Positions 1 through 6,757 of a DNA stretch of 19,467 bases are shown here, one piece after another. Origin of the DNA: Alistipes sp. GTDB lineage: Bacteria > Bacteroidota > Bacteroidia > Bacteroidales > Rikenellaceae. The DNA lies in assembly GCA_017628595.1 (NCBI GenBank), contig JAGBYV010000056.1, forward strand, positions 1 through 19,467, in the 5' to 3' direction. The translations under genes were made by a program, and so were the position numbers. Every line of letters starts with the position of its first letter. The stretch's first letter is position 1. The notes under the pieces were generated by a model that saw nothing but the letters and a program-made list of their open reading frames with translations, did not search any database and was not told where the DNA came from.

Positions 1-12
1 CAGATACTCTGT

Positions 13-81
13 CGCTTTTTTTGTGTAAGTGATGCTGGAAGTTGAAATAAATTTCACTCCAGCACACTTTCACAAAAAGCG
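13..81. repeat. Long near-perfect inverted repeat (hairpin)
   Basis: The arms 13-48 and 51-81 are reverse complements along almost their whole length, with only a few single-base bulges (near 26, 32, 40 and 43) and two extra T at 21-22. The stem is about 30 bp and the turn is two bases. The T-run is in the 5' arm at the base of the stem rather than after it, so this is not a standard intrinsic terminator. It could be a structured 3' UTR of the upstream gene, a small RNA, or a miniature repeat element. Confidence 0.75.
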
Positions 82-106
82 GTCATCGACCGCACCGATG
101 TTTTTT
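79..106 (+). terminator. Possible weak terminator hairpin
   Basis: GCGGTC (79-84) and GACCGC (88-93) form a perfect 6-bp stem with a 3-base loop. An alternative 5-bp stem pairs CATCG (84-88) with CGATG (96-100) and is followed directly by six T (101-106). Either could end transcription of a gene lying before the window. The stem is short and shares its first bases with the end of the long hairpin, so this is only a candidate. Confidence 0.35.
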
Positions 107-148
107 AGAAAGTTGCTGAGTGGCATTGCTCACTTAAATACGGGGGTT

Positions 149-186
149 GCGGAGCAGAATATATAAAATTTTCAGAGGTGCTCCGC
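149..186. repeat. 7-bp inverted repeat with AT-rich loop
   Basis: GCGGAGC (149-155) and GCTCCGC (180-186) are perfect reverse complements separated by 24 mostly A/T bases. A further copy of GCGGAGC lies at 256-262, so the central GCTCCGC could pair with either side. The function is unknown. Confidence 0.45.
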
Positions 187-277
187 TTCGGCTGCGCCGG
201 TCGAATCCCTTTTTTTCTTTTGAAGCCTCCCCCCACAAGGGAAAGGGCGCGCGGTGCGGAGCGGTCAGCGAGCATAG

Positions 278-335
278 CGTGGCCAATCCCAAATATAGGC
301 GTGGCCAATCCCTCAAAGCAAACGTGGCCAATCCC
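278..335. repeat. Three 13-bp direct repeats, ~22-bp period
   Basis: CGTGGCCAATCCC occurs exactly at 278-290, 300-312 and 323-335, with start-to-start spacing of 22 and 23 bp and unrelated A-rich spacers. The copies are identical over all 13 bases. Two helical turns between copies would put them on one face of the DNA, as in protein-binding arrays, but a short tandem duplication in a repeat element is equally possible. Confidence 0.8.
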
Positions 336-392
336 CAATGTGTGCATAGCGAGGCTGGTGGTCACTCTCTCCCAATTCCTCTCTTGTAAAAA

Positions 393-423
393 CTTGTTTT
401 GTCACAAAAAAAAGGTAAATTTG
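393..423 (+). promoter_or_regulatory. Bacteroidota-type promoter for the gene at 445
   Basis: TAAATTTG (416-423) matches the Bacteroidota -7 consensus TAnnTTTG fully. CTTG (393-396) is a reasonable -33 element with a 19-base spacer. Transcription would start near 430, leaving a leader of about 15 bases before the ATG at 445. Confidence 0.6.
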
Positions 424-429
424 TGACAA
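399..429. promoter_or_regulatory. Palindrome overlapping the promoter (candidate operator)
   Basis: TTGTCACAAA (399-408) and TTTGTGACAA (420-429) are perfect 10-bp reverse complements with an 11-base spacer. Half-site centres are 21 bp apart, two helical turns, as expected for a dimeric regulator. The right half covers the last bases of the -7 box, so binding should block transcription. Confidence 0.5.
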
Positions 430-444
430 CAAATATCTGTAGAA

Positions 445-1248
445 ATGAAACTCCGAAAACTATCACTACTGCTCTCTGCCTTTTGTGCCGTTTTGTGCTG
501 TAGCCTGCGGGCGCAGACGATTGACCCCCGACGCGACTACCACGTAGCGGAGCGCTTCGATGCCCACTATGCCATGCAGGGCGTGGCGGTGGATCGTAAC
601 CACTTCTATGCCATTGAGAACAATCATATCACGAAGTTCACTCTCAAGGGCGACTCCGTCACTACATGGCATGAGCCCGACAAAGAGAAAATACGCCACA
701 TAAATAGCGGTTTTGTCAAGGGTCGTAAGCTCTACTGCACCCACTCCAACTATCCCGAGGTGCCGATGGCCAGCTCGATCGAGATCTTCGACAAGCGCAC
801 CATGCAGCCCATCGAGAGTATCAGTCTGGGTATCGACGTAGGCTCGTGCGTATGGATCACACCCGGCAAGGGGTGCTGGTATGCCTTCTTTGCCCACTAT
901 GCCGGCAACGGCAAGGAGCCTGGCAAGGGCGTGGAGTGGTCGCAGCTGGTGAAGTTCGACCGCAAGTGGCGCCGCATGCAGGCGTGGGTTCTGCCCAAGG
1001 ATATTCTGGAAAAGTTGCATCCGCACAGCCTCTCAAGCGGTGTGCTGGTGGGCGACACATTCTACTGCATGGGGCATGACCATGAGCGTTGCTACCTGAT
1101 GCGCCTGCCCAAATATGGCGTGCATCTCGAGTGGGTGGGCACCATCAATGTCCCCATTCCCGGCCAGGCCATCGCCATCGATCGCAATGGCGATATGTGG
1201 GGCATCAGTCGCAAGGATCGTCAGGTTATCCACGCCACGCAGCGATAG
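445..1248 (+). CDS. Exported protein, possible beta-propeller, unknown function
   Basis: This encodes a 267-residue protein whose first 23 residues form a Sec signal peptide: basic MKLRK, a leucine-rich core, and a likely signal peptidase I site after Ala23 (LRA-QT). Cysteines at 18-19 leave lipidation possible. The mature part has repeated short strands of the type AVDRNHFYAIENN and AIDRNGDMWGISRK, which suggest a small propeller of the NHL/SMP-30 kind, but I cannot assign a family or catalytic residues. Cysteines and histidines (GHDHERCY) near residue 215 might bind a ligand or metal. The start is supported by the promoter 15-50 bases upstream. It stands alone: a terminator follows at 1293 and the next gene has its own promoter region. 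Confidence 0.75.
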   Translation: MKLRKLSLLLSAFCAVLCCSLRAQTIDPRRDYHVAERFDAHYAMQGVAVDRNHFYAIENNHITKFTLKGDSVTTWHEPDKEKIRHINSGFVKGRKLYCTHSNYPEVPMASSIEIFDKRTMQPIESISLGIDVGSCVWITPGKGCWYAFFAHYAGNGKEPGKGVEWSQLVKFDRKWRRMQAWVLPKDILEKLHPHSLSSGVLVGDTFYCMGHDHERCYLMRLPKYGVHLEWVGTINVPIPGQAIAIDRNGDMWGISRKDRQVIHATQR

Positions 1249-1292
1249 CGGACGCCTCGTCGCGGAACATATTTTTTATCACGTTAAACTAT

Positions 1293-1334
1293 ATCGGCAG
1301 CGCCTTTTCGAGAGTGCTGCCGATCTTGCTTTTT
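1293..1334 (+). terminator. Intrinsic terminator
   Basis: ATCGGCAGC (1293-1301) pairs perfectly with GCTGCCGAT (1316-1324), with a 14-base loop and five T at 1330-1334. It lies 45 bases after the stop codon of the exported-protein gene and separates that gene from the cell-wall cluster. Confidence 0.7.
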
Positions 1335-1419
1335 ATTGCTGCCCGGCTGAATCAAATTGCACCTGCTGATTGTTGATAAAATCTGCGGAAATATTTACAA
1401 TATTTCAGCTAAAAAGCAG

Positions 1420-1445
1420 TAACTTTACACCCAAATATACTTTTG
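1420..1445 (+). promoter_or_regulatory. Candidate promoter of the dcw cluster
   Basis: Two -7-like boxes precede rsmH. TAACTTTA (1420-1427) is one base off TAnnTTTG and would give a leader of about 20 bases. TACTTTTG (1438-1445) matches fully but would start transcription only a few bases before the ATG at 1456. No convincing -33 TTTG is seen for either. I favour the first by position. Confidence 0.45.
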
Positions 1446-1455
1446 CGTTAAGAAA

Positions 1456-2370
1456 ATGTCCACAGACAACACTACATACCACATTCCCGTGCTGCTTGAG
1501 AGCGCTGTAAATGAGCTGAACATCCAGTCGTCGGGTACCTACTGCGACCTCACCTTCGGCGGTGGCGGTCACTCGCGCCACATACTCTCGAAACTCGGCG
1601 AGGGAGGCAGCCTCTACTCGTTCGACCAGGATCGCGACACGTTGCAGAATGCTCCCGACGATGAGCGTTTCCACTATGTCGAGAGCAACTTCCGTTTCCT
1701 GCGCTCGGCGCTGCGCCTGCGCGGCGTGCAGGAGGTCGATGGCATCCTTGCCGATCTGGGTGTCTCGTCACACCACTTCGATGAGGTGGGACGTGGCTTC
1801 TCGTTCCGTGGCGAGGGCCCGCTCGATATGCGTATGAACCAGCGTGGTGGTCGCACGGCTGCCGATGTGGTGAACACATACGATGCCGACTCGCTGGCGC
1901 GTGTACTGAAGGAGTATGGTGAGCTGGATACCACGTGGAAGATCGCCTCGTGCATAGAGCGTGCGCGCGAGAAGGAGCCTATCACCACTACCGCACAATT
2001 GGTCGAGGCCGTTCGCCCCTGCACACCCAAGCGCGATGAGTCGAAGTTTTTGACCAAACTCTTCCAGGCTCTGCGCATCGAGGTGAATGGCGAGATGGAG
2101 GCGCTGAAGATGGCGCTCGAGCAGTCGCTCAAGGTGCTGCGTCCGGGTGGACGACTGGTGGTTATATCGTACCACTCGCTGGAGGACAGACTGGTTAAGA
2201 ATTTTATGCGTAGCGGCAATTTCGAGGGCAAGATCGAGCAGGATTTCTTCGGTCGTCAGCAGACACCCTTCGAGGTTCTCTCACGCAAGGCTATAGTACC
2301 CACACCGGAGGAGGTGGAGCGTAACCCCCGCTCGCGCTCGGCAAAGATGCGTGTGGCAATAAAGAGATAG
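1456..2370 (+). CDS. rsmH: 16S rRNA (cytosine(1402)-N(4))-methyltransferase
   Basis: RsmH (MraW) uses S-adenosylmethionine to methylate N4 of C1402 in the 16S rRNA decoding centre, in the cytoplasm. The 304-residue length is normal for the family. Visible hallmarks are the N-terminal HIPVLL, the SAM-binding glycine loop DLTFGGGGHS (31-40), the acidic strand end SFDQDRD (54-60), the GILADLGVSSHHFD segment, GFSFRGEGPLDMRM, and the C-terminal SYHSLEDRLVKNF. It opens the dcw cluster; its stop codon is four bases before the ATG of the ftsL-like gene, so the two are surely co-transcribed. In most bacteria mraZ, the cluster's transcription regulator, sits directly upstream. Here that place is taken by an unrelated exported-protein gene. 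Confidence 0.97.
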   Translation: MSTDNTTYHIPVLLESAVNELNIQSSGTYCDLTFGGGGHSRHILSKLGEGGSLYSFDQDRDTLQNAPDDERFHYVESNFRFLRSALRLRGVQEVDGILADLGVSSHHFDEVGRGFSFRGEGPLDMRMNQRGGRTAADVVNTYDADSLARVLKEYGELDTTWKIASCIERAREKEPITTTAQLVEAVRPCTPKRDESKFLTKLFQALRIEVNGEMEALKMALEQSLKVLRPGGRLVVISYHSLEDRLVKNFMRSGNFEGKIEQDFFGRQQTPFEVLSRKAIVPTPEEVERNPRSRSAKMRVAIKR

Positions 2371-2374
2371 AACG

Positions 2375-2893
2375 ATGAAAGCGACAAACGACGAGTTTAA
2401 CCCCCTTACTGAGGAGGAGCTGCAGGCACAACGCGACAGCGAGGAGCTGGATCGCCGCATCCGCCGCATGGTTGTGCGTGTGCAGAGTGGCGAGGCCGAC
2501 GAGGAGATCGCCGAGGATCGTCGTCTGGAGGAGGAGGAGCGCAAGGAGGCCGAAGAGGAGGAGCGCAAGGAGCGCCGCAAGCGTTCGGGTCTTAAGTGGC
2601 AGATCTTCTCGGGTTCGATCCTTACCAGCCGTGGTCTGGCCGACAACTATCGCTACTTCGCTGCCATTGCCGTGATGTGTTTCATCAGCATCGTGGTGAT
2701 GTTTGCTGCCCTCTATGCCGATATGAGCTACTCGCGCATGGAGAACGATGTGCAGCTGCTGCGTGAGCGTTCGATTCGTCTGCAGGAGCAACTGCATCGT
2801 CGCACCACCCATCAGGCTATCCGCGACTCGCTCGTAGCGCGCGGCATCGACCTGAAGGATCCCCGCAAGAAGACCTCTGTGGTCGAGGATTAA
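2375..2893 (+). CDS. ftsL: FtsL-like divisome membrane protein
   Basis: This 172-residue protein has the layout of Bacteroidota FtsL-like proteins, which occupy this slot between rsmH and ftsI. Residues 10-72 are cytoplasmic and extremely charged, with Glu/Arg runs such as RRLEEEERKEAEEEERKERR. One membrane helix follows (about 93-114). A periplasmic coiled coil (about 117-140, MENDVQLLRERSIRLQEQL) precedes a short basic tail. FtsL normally pairs with FtsB and FtsQ and helps activate FtsW-FtsI at the septum. The assignment rests on position and topology, because FtsL sequences diverge greatly. The cytoplasmic part is much longer than in E. coli FtsL. An AAAGAGA stretch inside the end of rsmH probably serves as the ribosome site. 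Confidence 0.8.
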   Translation: MKATNDEFNPLTEEELQAQRDSEELDRRIRRMVVRVQSGEADEEIAEDRRLEEEERKEAEEEERKERRKRSGLKWQIFSGSILTSRGLADNYRYFAAIAVMCFISIVVMFAALYADMSYSRMENDVQLLRERSIRLQEQLHRRTTHQAIRDSLVARGIDLKDPRKKTSVVED

Positions 2894-2911
2894 TTTTTTG
2901 GTTTTTATTTT

Positions 2912-2943
2912 CGGTTCAGGCATACAGCCCAGGACCGCTTTTT
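2912..2943 (+). terminator. Terminator-like hairpin between ftsL and ftsI (attenuator?)
   Basis: CGGTTC (2912-2917) pairs with GGACCG (2932-2937) with one G-U. Inside it, GGC (2919-2921) pairs with GCC (2927-2929) around an ATACA loop. Five T follow at 2939-2943. It lies inside the operon, in the only sizeable gap of the cluster (70 bases), so it would give partial termination rather than end the operon. Confidence 0.5.
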
Positions 2944-2963
2944 AAGATAGTTTAGAGCAAAGA

Positions 2964-5270
2964 ATGGCAAAGAAGAAGCAAGATACCGACGTCAGAGCCG
3001 AGTTGTACCTGCGTGCACAGATCGTCTATGGTGCCTTTATCGTTGTGGCCTTGTGCGTTATTGCGCGCCTGGTGTGGGTTATGCTACCCAACACCGAGAC
3101 CGCCTACAACGCCGAGCGCCTCGAGAGCCGCATCTTCTTTAGCGATACGATCATCTCGCGTCGTGGCTCAATTCTGGCACGCGACGGCGAGCCGCTGGCA
3201 ACATCTATTCTGCGCTACCGCATCGACTTTGATATGGGTAGCGAGGGCTTCGACGATGAGGATGTATTCCGTGAGAATGTCGATTCGCTCTCCAAGCTCC
3301 TCTCCGCATTCTTTGGCGACCGCTCAGCTGCCGACTACCGCAAGCGTATGATGGCCGAGCGCGAGCAACACCTCAAGTGGGTATATTCGCACGACTCGAT
3401 CGTAAAGCGCAGCAGCGACCTGCTCACGTGGATTGTGGATAATCTGCGCGACGATGCCTACCACGTCATCAAGGTCGATACGGCTGTACGCGACCACCGC
3501 CCCGTGCAGATTCTGCCCCGTGCCGTGGACTTCAACGAGTGGCAGACGCTGAGCAAATACCCCATCCTGAACGGCAATATGGGAGTCACCTTCAAGAAGG
3601 AGATTCTCGACCAGAGAGTATATCCCTATGGCGAGCTGGGTCGCCGCACGCTGGGAGCCATCACCAGCAACCTGAGCGAGGCCGACCGCGAGAAGGCGCG
3701 CGGACAGTATGGCATCGAGTATATCCACGCCGAGGATCTGCGCGGAACAAATGGCCGTTCACTGCGTCAGCGCATCGCACCGGGATTCTCCACTACGGTA
3801 CACAGCGATTCGAGCCTTGTGGCCTCGGATGGATACGACGTGGTCACCACGCTCGACGTCGATATCCAGCACGCAGCCGATGCGGCACTGCGCCGTCAGA
3901 TGATCGACCAGAAGGCTATCTGGGGTACGACGATGGTCATGGAGGTGGCTACGGGCGACATTCTTGCTATGGTCAATCTGGGCGAGACGGCCGAAGGCAG
4001 TGGCATATATTACGAAAAGGAGAACTACGCCCTCTCGCGCCGCATAGAGCCCGGCTCGACATTCAAGCTGGTGTCGCTTTTGGCATTGGTGGAGGATTGT
4101 GGCCTGCCCATCACGCAGCAGTATCAGACCTATGAGGGACGTCGTGTGCAGGTGGGAGGAGCACGTGGCCCCATGGTGCAGGATGACCACAACATAGGCG
4201 GCATGATCGATATGAAGACCGCCACGGCGCAGTCGTCGAATGTCTATTTTGCCGATGCCATCTATCAGAACTACAAGAACGATAACCAGCGATATCTCGA
4301 TTTTCTCCACCATCTGGCGCTCGACCGCAGCGTCGGCTTCGATGAGTGGGGCGAGAAGCGTCCGCTGATTCTCGATGTGAAGAACTGGAATGCCCACACC
4401 CTGCCCAATATGGGTTATGGCTATGCCATCGAGATGCCGCCCATCCGTATCCTCACGCTCTACAACGCCGTAGCCAACGGTGGCCGTATGGTGGCGCCGC
4501 GTCTGGTACGAGAGGTGAAGAATGGCGACGAGGTGGTGGAGGAGTATCCTACCCGCGTGATGGTCGAAAAGATCTGCTCCGAGGCTACGCTCGCGGCCGT
4601 CAGGGAGTGTCTGGAGGAGACGGCCCTTACGGGAACTACGAAGACATTTTTCCGCGATACGGTGGCACTGCGTGTAGCATCAAAGACCGGTACGGCCAAG
4701 GTGGCGCAGGATGGCGATGGCCGCGGTGTGCCCTATACGGCAAACTACTATATGGGTTCGGTGGTGGCCTACTTCCCCGCCGAGAATCCCAAATATACGA
4801 TTCTGACCTCTATCCTTACCAACCGCTCGCGTGGCCGTAACTACTATGGTGCCGGTCTGTCGGGTCCTGTTGTCAGGGATCTGGTGAATTATATTTTCTA
4901 CCGCGATGAGGAGTGGCACGAGCCTATCACCCCCTCGCCCTCGCAGCTGGTGCCTGTCGAGGTGAAGGGTGGCAACATTGCGCAGGTGCGCCGCGTGGCC
5001 GATAAGTTCTCGCCACGCATCTCCTTCACCGACCGCGAAGGCTGGGGCGTAGCGCGTATGGATACGCTGCTCAATGTCGATGTAAAGACCATCGAACGCG
5101 ACGGCATGATGCCCAATGTTGTGGGTATGGGACTCAAGGATGCCCTCTACATTCTGGAGAGCCGTGGCTTGAGTGTAACGTTCACGGGTCGAGGCACGGT
5201 GCGCCGACAGAGCATTGCGGTGGGACAGGCCATAAAGCCCGGACAGAAGGTAAAAATTGAATTGAAGTAA
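2964..5270 (+). CDS. ftsI: Septal peptidoglycan transpeptidase (PBP3/FtsI type) with PASTA domain
   Basis: This class B penicillin-binding protein crosslinks new peptidoglycan at the division septum, working with FtsW. It has a short basic cytoplasmic start, one membrane anchor (about 18-41), a periplasmic dimerisation/pedestal domain, and a transpeptidase domain. All three active-site motifs are present: S365-T-F-K368 with the acylated serine, S424-S-N426, and K574-T-G576. The last ~55 residues form a PASTA domain (PNVVGMGLKDAL... to KPGQKVKIELK). At 768 residues it is longer than E. coli FtsI (588), which lacks PASTA; the long form with PASTA is seen in Gram-positive and Bacteroidota relatives. 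The gene follows the 70-base gap with the hairpin at 2912 and ends two bases before murE. Confidence 0.96.
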   Translation: MAKKKQDTDVRAELYLRAQIVYGAFIVVALCVIARLVWVMLPNTETAYNAERLESRIFFSDTIISRRGSILARDGEPLATSILRYRIDFDMGSEGFDDEDVFRENVDSLSKLLSAFFGDRSAADYRKRMMAEREQHLKWVYSHDSIVKRSSDLLTWIVDNLRDDAYHVIKVDTAVRDHRPVQILPRAVDFNEWQTLSKYPILNGNMGVTFKKEILDQRVYPYGELGRRTLGAITSNLSEADREKARGQYGIEYIHAEDLRGTNGRSLRQRIAPGFSTTVHSDSSLVASDGYDVVTTLDVDIQHAADAALRRQMIDQKAIWGTTMVMEVATGDILAMVNLGETAEGSGIYYEKENYALSRRIEPGSTFKLVSLLALVEDCGLPITQQYQTYEGRRVQVGGARGPMVQDDHNIGGMIDMKTATAQSSNVYFADAIYQNYKNDNQRYLDFLHHLALDRSVGFDEWGEKRPLILDVKNWNAHTLPNMGYGYAIEMPPIRILTLYNAVANGGRMVAPRLVREVKNGDEVVEEYPTRVMVEKICSEATLAAVRECLEETALTGTTKTFFRDTVALRVASKTGTAKVAQDGDGRGVPYTANYYMGSVVAYFPAENPKYTILTSILTNRSRGRNYYGAGLSGPVVRDLVNYIFYRDEEWHEPITPSPSQLVPVEVKGGNIAQVRRVADKFSPRISFTDREGWGVARMDTLLNVDVKTIERDGMMPNVVGMGLKDALYILESRGLSVTFTGRGTVRRQSIAVGQAIKPGQKVKIELK

Positions 5271-5272
5271 AG

Positions 5273-6730
5273 ATGAAACATTTAAGTGAAATACTCTCCT
5301 CGACCGAGGTCATATCGTTCTCGGCCACCGAGGATCACACGATAACGGGTCTTACCTACGACTCGCGCACCGTCGCCAAGGGCAACTGTTTCTTTGCTGT
5401 GCGAGGCACGCAGAGCGACGGCCACGACTACATTCCGCGTGCCGTGGAGGCTGGTGCTGTAGCCGTAGTGTGCGAGCAGGAGCCCGAGAAAAAGAGCGAG
5501 GGCGTAAGCTACATTGTGGTGGCTGACACCAACAAGGCTATGGCCGATATGGCTGCAGCCTACTACGACCACCCCTCTTCGGAGTTGCACCTGGTGGGTG
5601 TCACGGGCACCAACGGCAAGACAACCATAGCCACGCTGCTCTACGACCTCTATCGCCGTATGGGCTATCGTGCGGGACTGATCTCTACGGTGGTCTATCG
5701 CATCGACACTCGCGAGATACCCTCGACACACACCACGCCCGACGCCATACGTCTTAACGCAATGCTGCGTGAGATGGTTGATTGCGGCTGCGACTACTGC
5801 TTTATGGAGGTGTCGTCGCACTCGCTGGTGCAGGATCGTGTGCGTGGGCTGAAGTTCCGCGGTGCGTTGTTTACAAACCTCACGCACGACCATCTGGATT
5901 ATCACGGCACATATGCTGAATATATAAAGGCCAAGAAACTGCTCTTCGACCGCCTCGACAAGCAGGCCTTCGCGCTGGTGAATGTGGACGACCGCAACGG
6001 CGAAGTGATGGTGCAGAACTGCCGTGCCCACGTTGTCCGCTACTCGCTGCGACAGATGGCCGACTATCGTGCCAAAGTGCTGGAGATGTTGTTCGACGGT
6101 ATGTTGCTTCGCATCGACAGTGAGGAGGTGTGGGTATCGTTCCTCGGTCGCTTCAACGCCTACAATCTGCTCTGCGTCTATGGCGCAGCCGTTGAGTTGG
6201 GTGCCGACAAGGGTGAGGTGCTGCAGGCGCTGAGTGCCCTGCACTCGGTGAGTGGCCGCTTCGAGCCTATCCGCTCCGATGGTGGCATTACGGCTATTGT
6301 GGATTACGCCCATACGCCCGATGCGCTGGAGAATGTGATTGCCACGATCAACGACATACGCAGTGGTGGTGCACGTCTGTTTGTGGTGTGTGGTTGTGGT
6401 GGCGACCGCGACCCATCGAAGCGCGAAGCAATGGGACGCATAGCCTCGCAAGAGGCCGATGTGGCTATCTTCACCTCGGATAATCCCCGCACCGAGGATC
6501 CCGAGCATATACTCGACCAGATCATGCTGGGCGTGGAGCCGGGAGCGCAGACATTGCGCATTACGGATCGTGGGCAGGCTATCCGCACCGCCGTGATGAT
6601 GGCACAGAGGGGCGATATAGTGCTCGTTGCTGGCAAGGGTCACGAGGATTACCAGATTATTGGACGCGAGAAGCATCACTTCGACGATCGCGAGCAGGTG
6701 CGCGCGGCCTTTGATGAGTTACATAAATAA
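5273..6730 (+). CDS. murE: UDP-MurNAc-L-Ala-D-Glu--meso-diaminopimelate ligase
   Basis: MurE adds the third stem residue to UDP-MurNAc-dipeptide in the cytoplasm, using ATP. The 485-residue length is typical. The ATP loop is G112-TNGKTT-118. The lysine expected to be carbamylated is about K221 in the KAKKLLF segment. The central-domain HTTPDAIRLN and the C-terminal-domain DYAHTPDALENV are both present. The specificity motif D403-N-P-R406 is the signature of enzymes that add meso-diaminopimelate rather than lysine, so this cell wall should be of the DAP type. The start is two bases after the ftsI stop, which implies translational coupling. Confidence 0.97.
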   Translation: MKHLSEILSSTEVISFSATEDHTITGLTYDSRTVAKGNCFFAVRGTQSDGHDYIPRAVEAGAVAVVCEQEPEKKSEGVSYIVVADTNKAMADMAAAYYDHPSSELHLVGVTGTNGKTTIATLLYDLYRRMGYRAGLISTVVYRIDTREIPSTHTTPDAIRLNAMLREMVDCGCDYCFMEVSSHSLVQDRVRGLKFRGALFTNLTHDHLDYHGTYAEYIKAKKLLFDRLDKQAFALVNVDDRNGEVMVQNCRAHVVRYSLRQMADYRAKVLEMLFDGMLLRIDSEEVWVSFLGRFNAYNLLCVYGAAVELGADKGEVLQALSALHSVSGRFEPIRSDGGITAIVDYAHTPDALENVIATINDIRSGGARLFVVCGCGGDRDPSKREAMGRIASQEADVAIFTSDNPRTEDPEHILDQIMLGVEPGAQTLRITDRGQAIRTAVMMAQRGDIVLVAGKGHEDYQIIGREKHHFDDREQVRAAFDELHK

Positions 6731-6757
6731 TTGAGAAGACTTTAACGAAAAACAAAT

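Larger units (their letters stand above)
1..444. other. Gene-free, structure-rich intergenic region
   Basis: No credible gene is seen here. Short open frames exist on both strands (for example minus 105-365), but they run through low-complexity and repeated sequence and resemble no protein I know. The stretch holds a long hairpin (13-81), a short inverted repeat with a T-run (79-106), an inverted repeat at 149-186, a C-rich/G-rich segment around 228-262, three copies of a 13-bp repeat (278-335), and the promoter and palindrome of the gene at 445. Whatever gene precedes the window ends before position 1. Confidence 0.7.

Noticed and set aside
190-215. tRNA-like GGTCGAATCCC (T-arm resemblance)
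   Set aside because: The flanking bases cannot form the 5-bp T stem, and no acceptor, D or anticodon arms are found upstream or downstream.
278-335. CRISPR-like array
   Set aside because: There are only three copies of 13 bp with 9-10-bp spacers, too short for CRISPR, and no cas genes are present.
105-426. Four overlapping small open frames (minus 105-365 and 134-331; plus 147-389 and 178-426)
   Set aside because: They run through the threefold repeat and C/G-rich repeat-like sequence, overlap on both strands, and have no family resemblance or plausible start region.
5282-6679. 465-codon open frame on the minus strand
   Set aside because: It lies opposite murE, whose motifs are complete. 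The predicted protein is His/Val-rich with no domain, a codon-bias shadow of the GC-rich gene.
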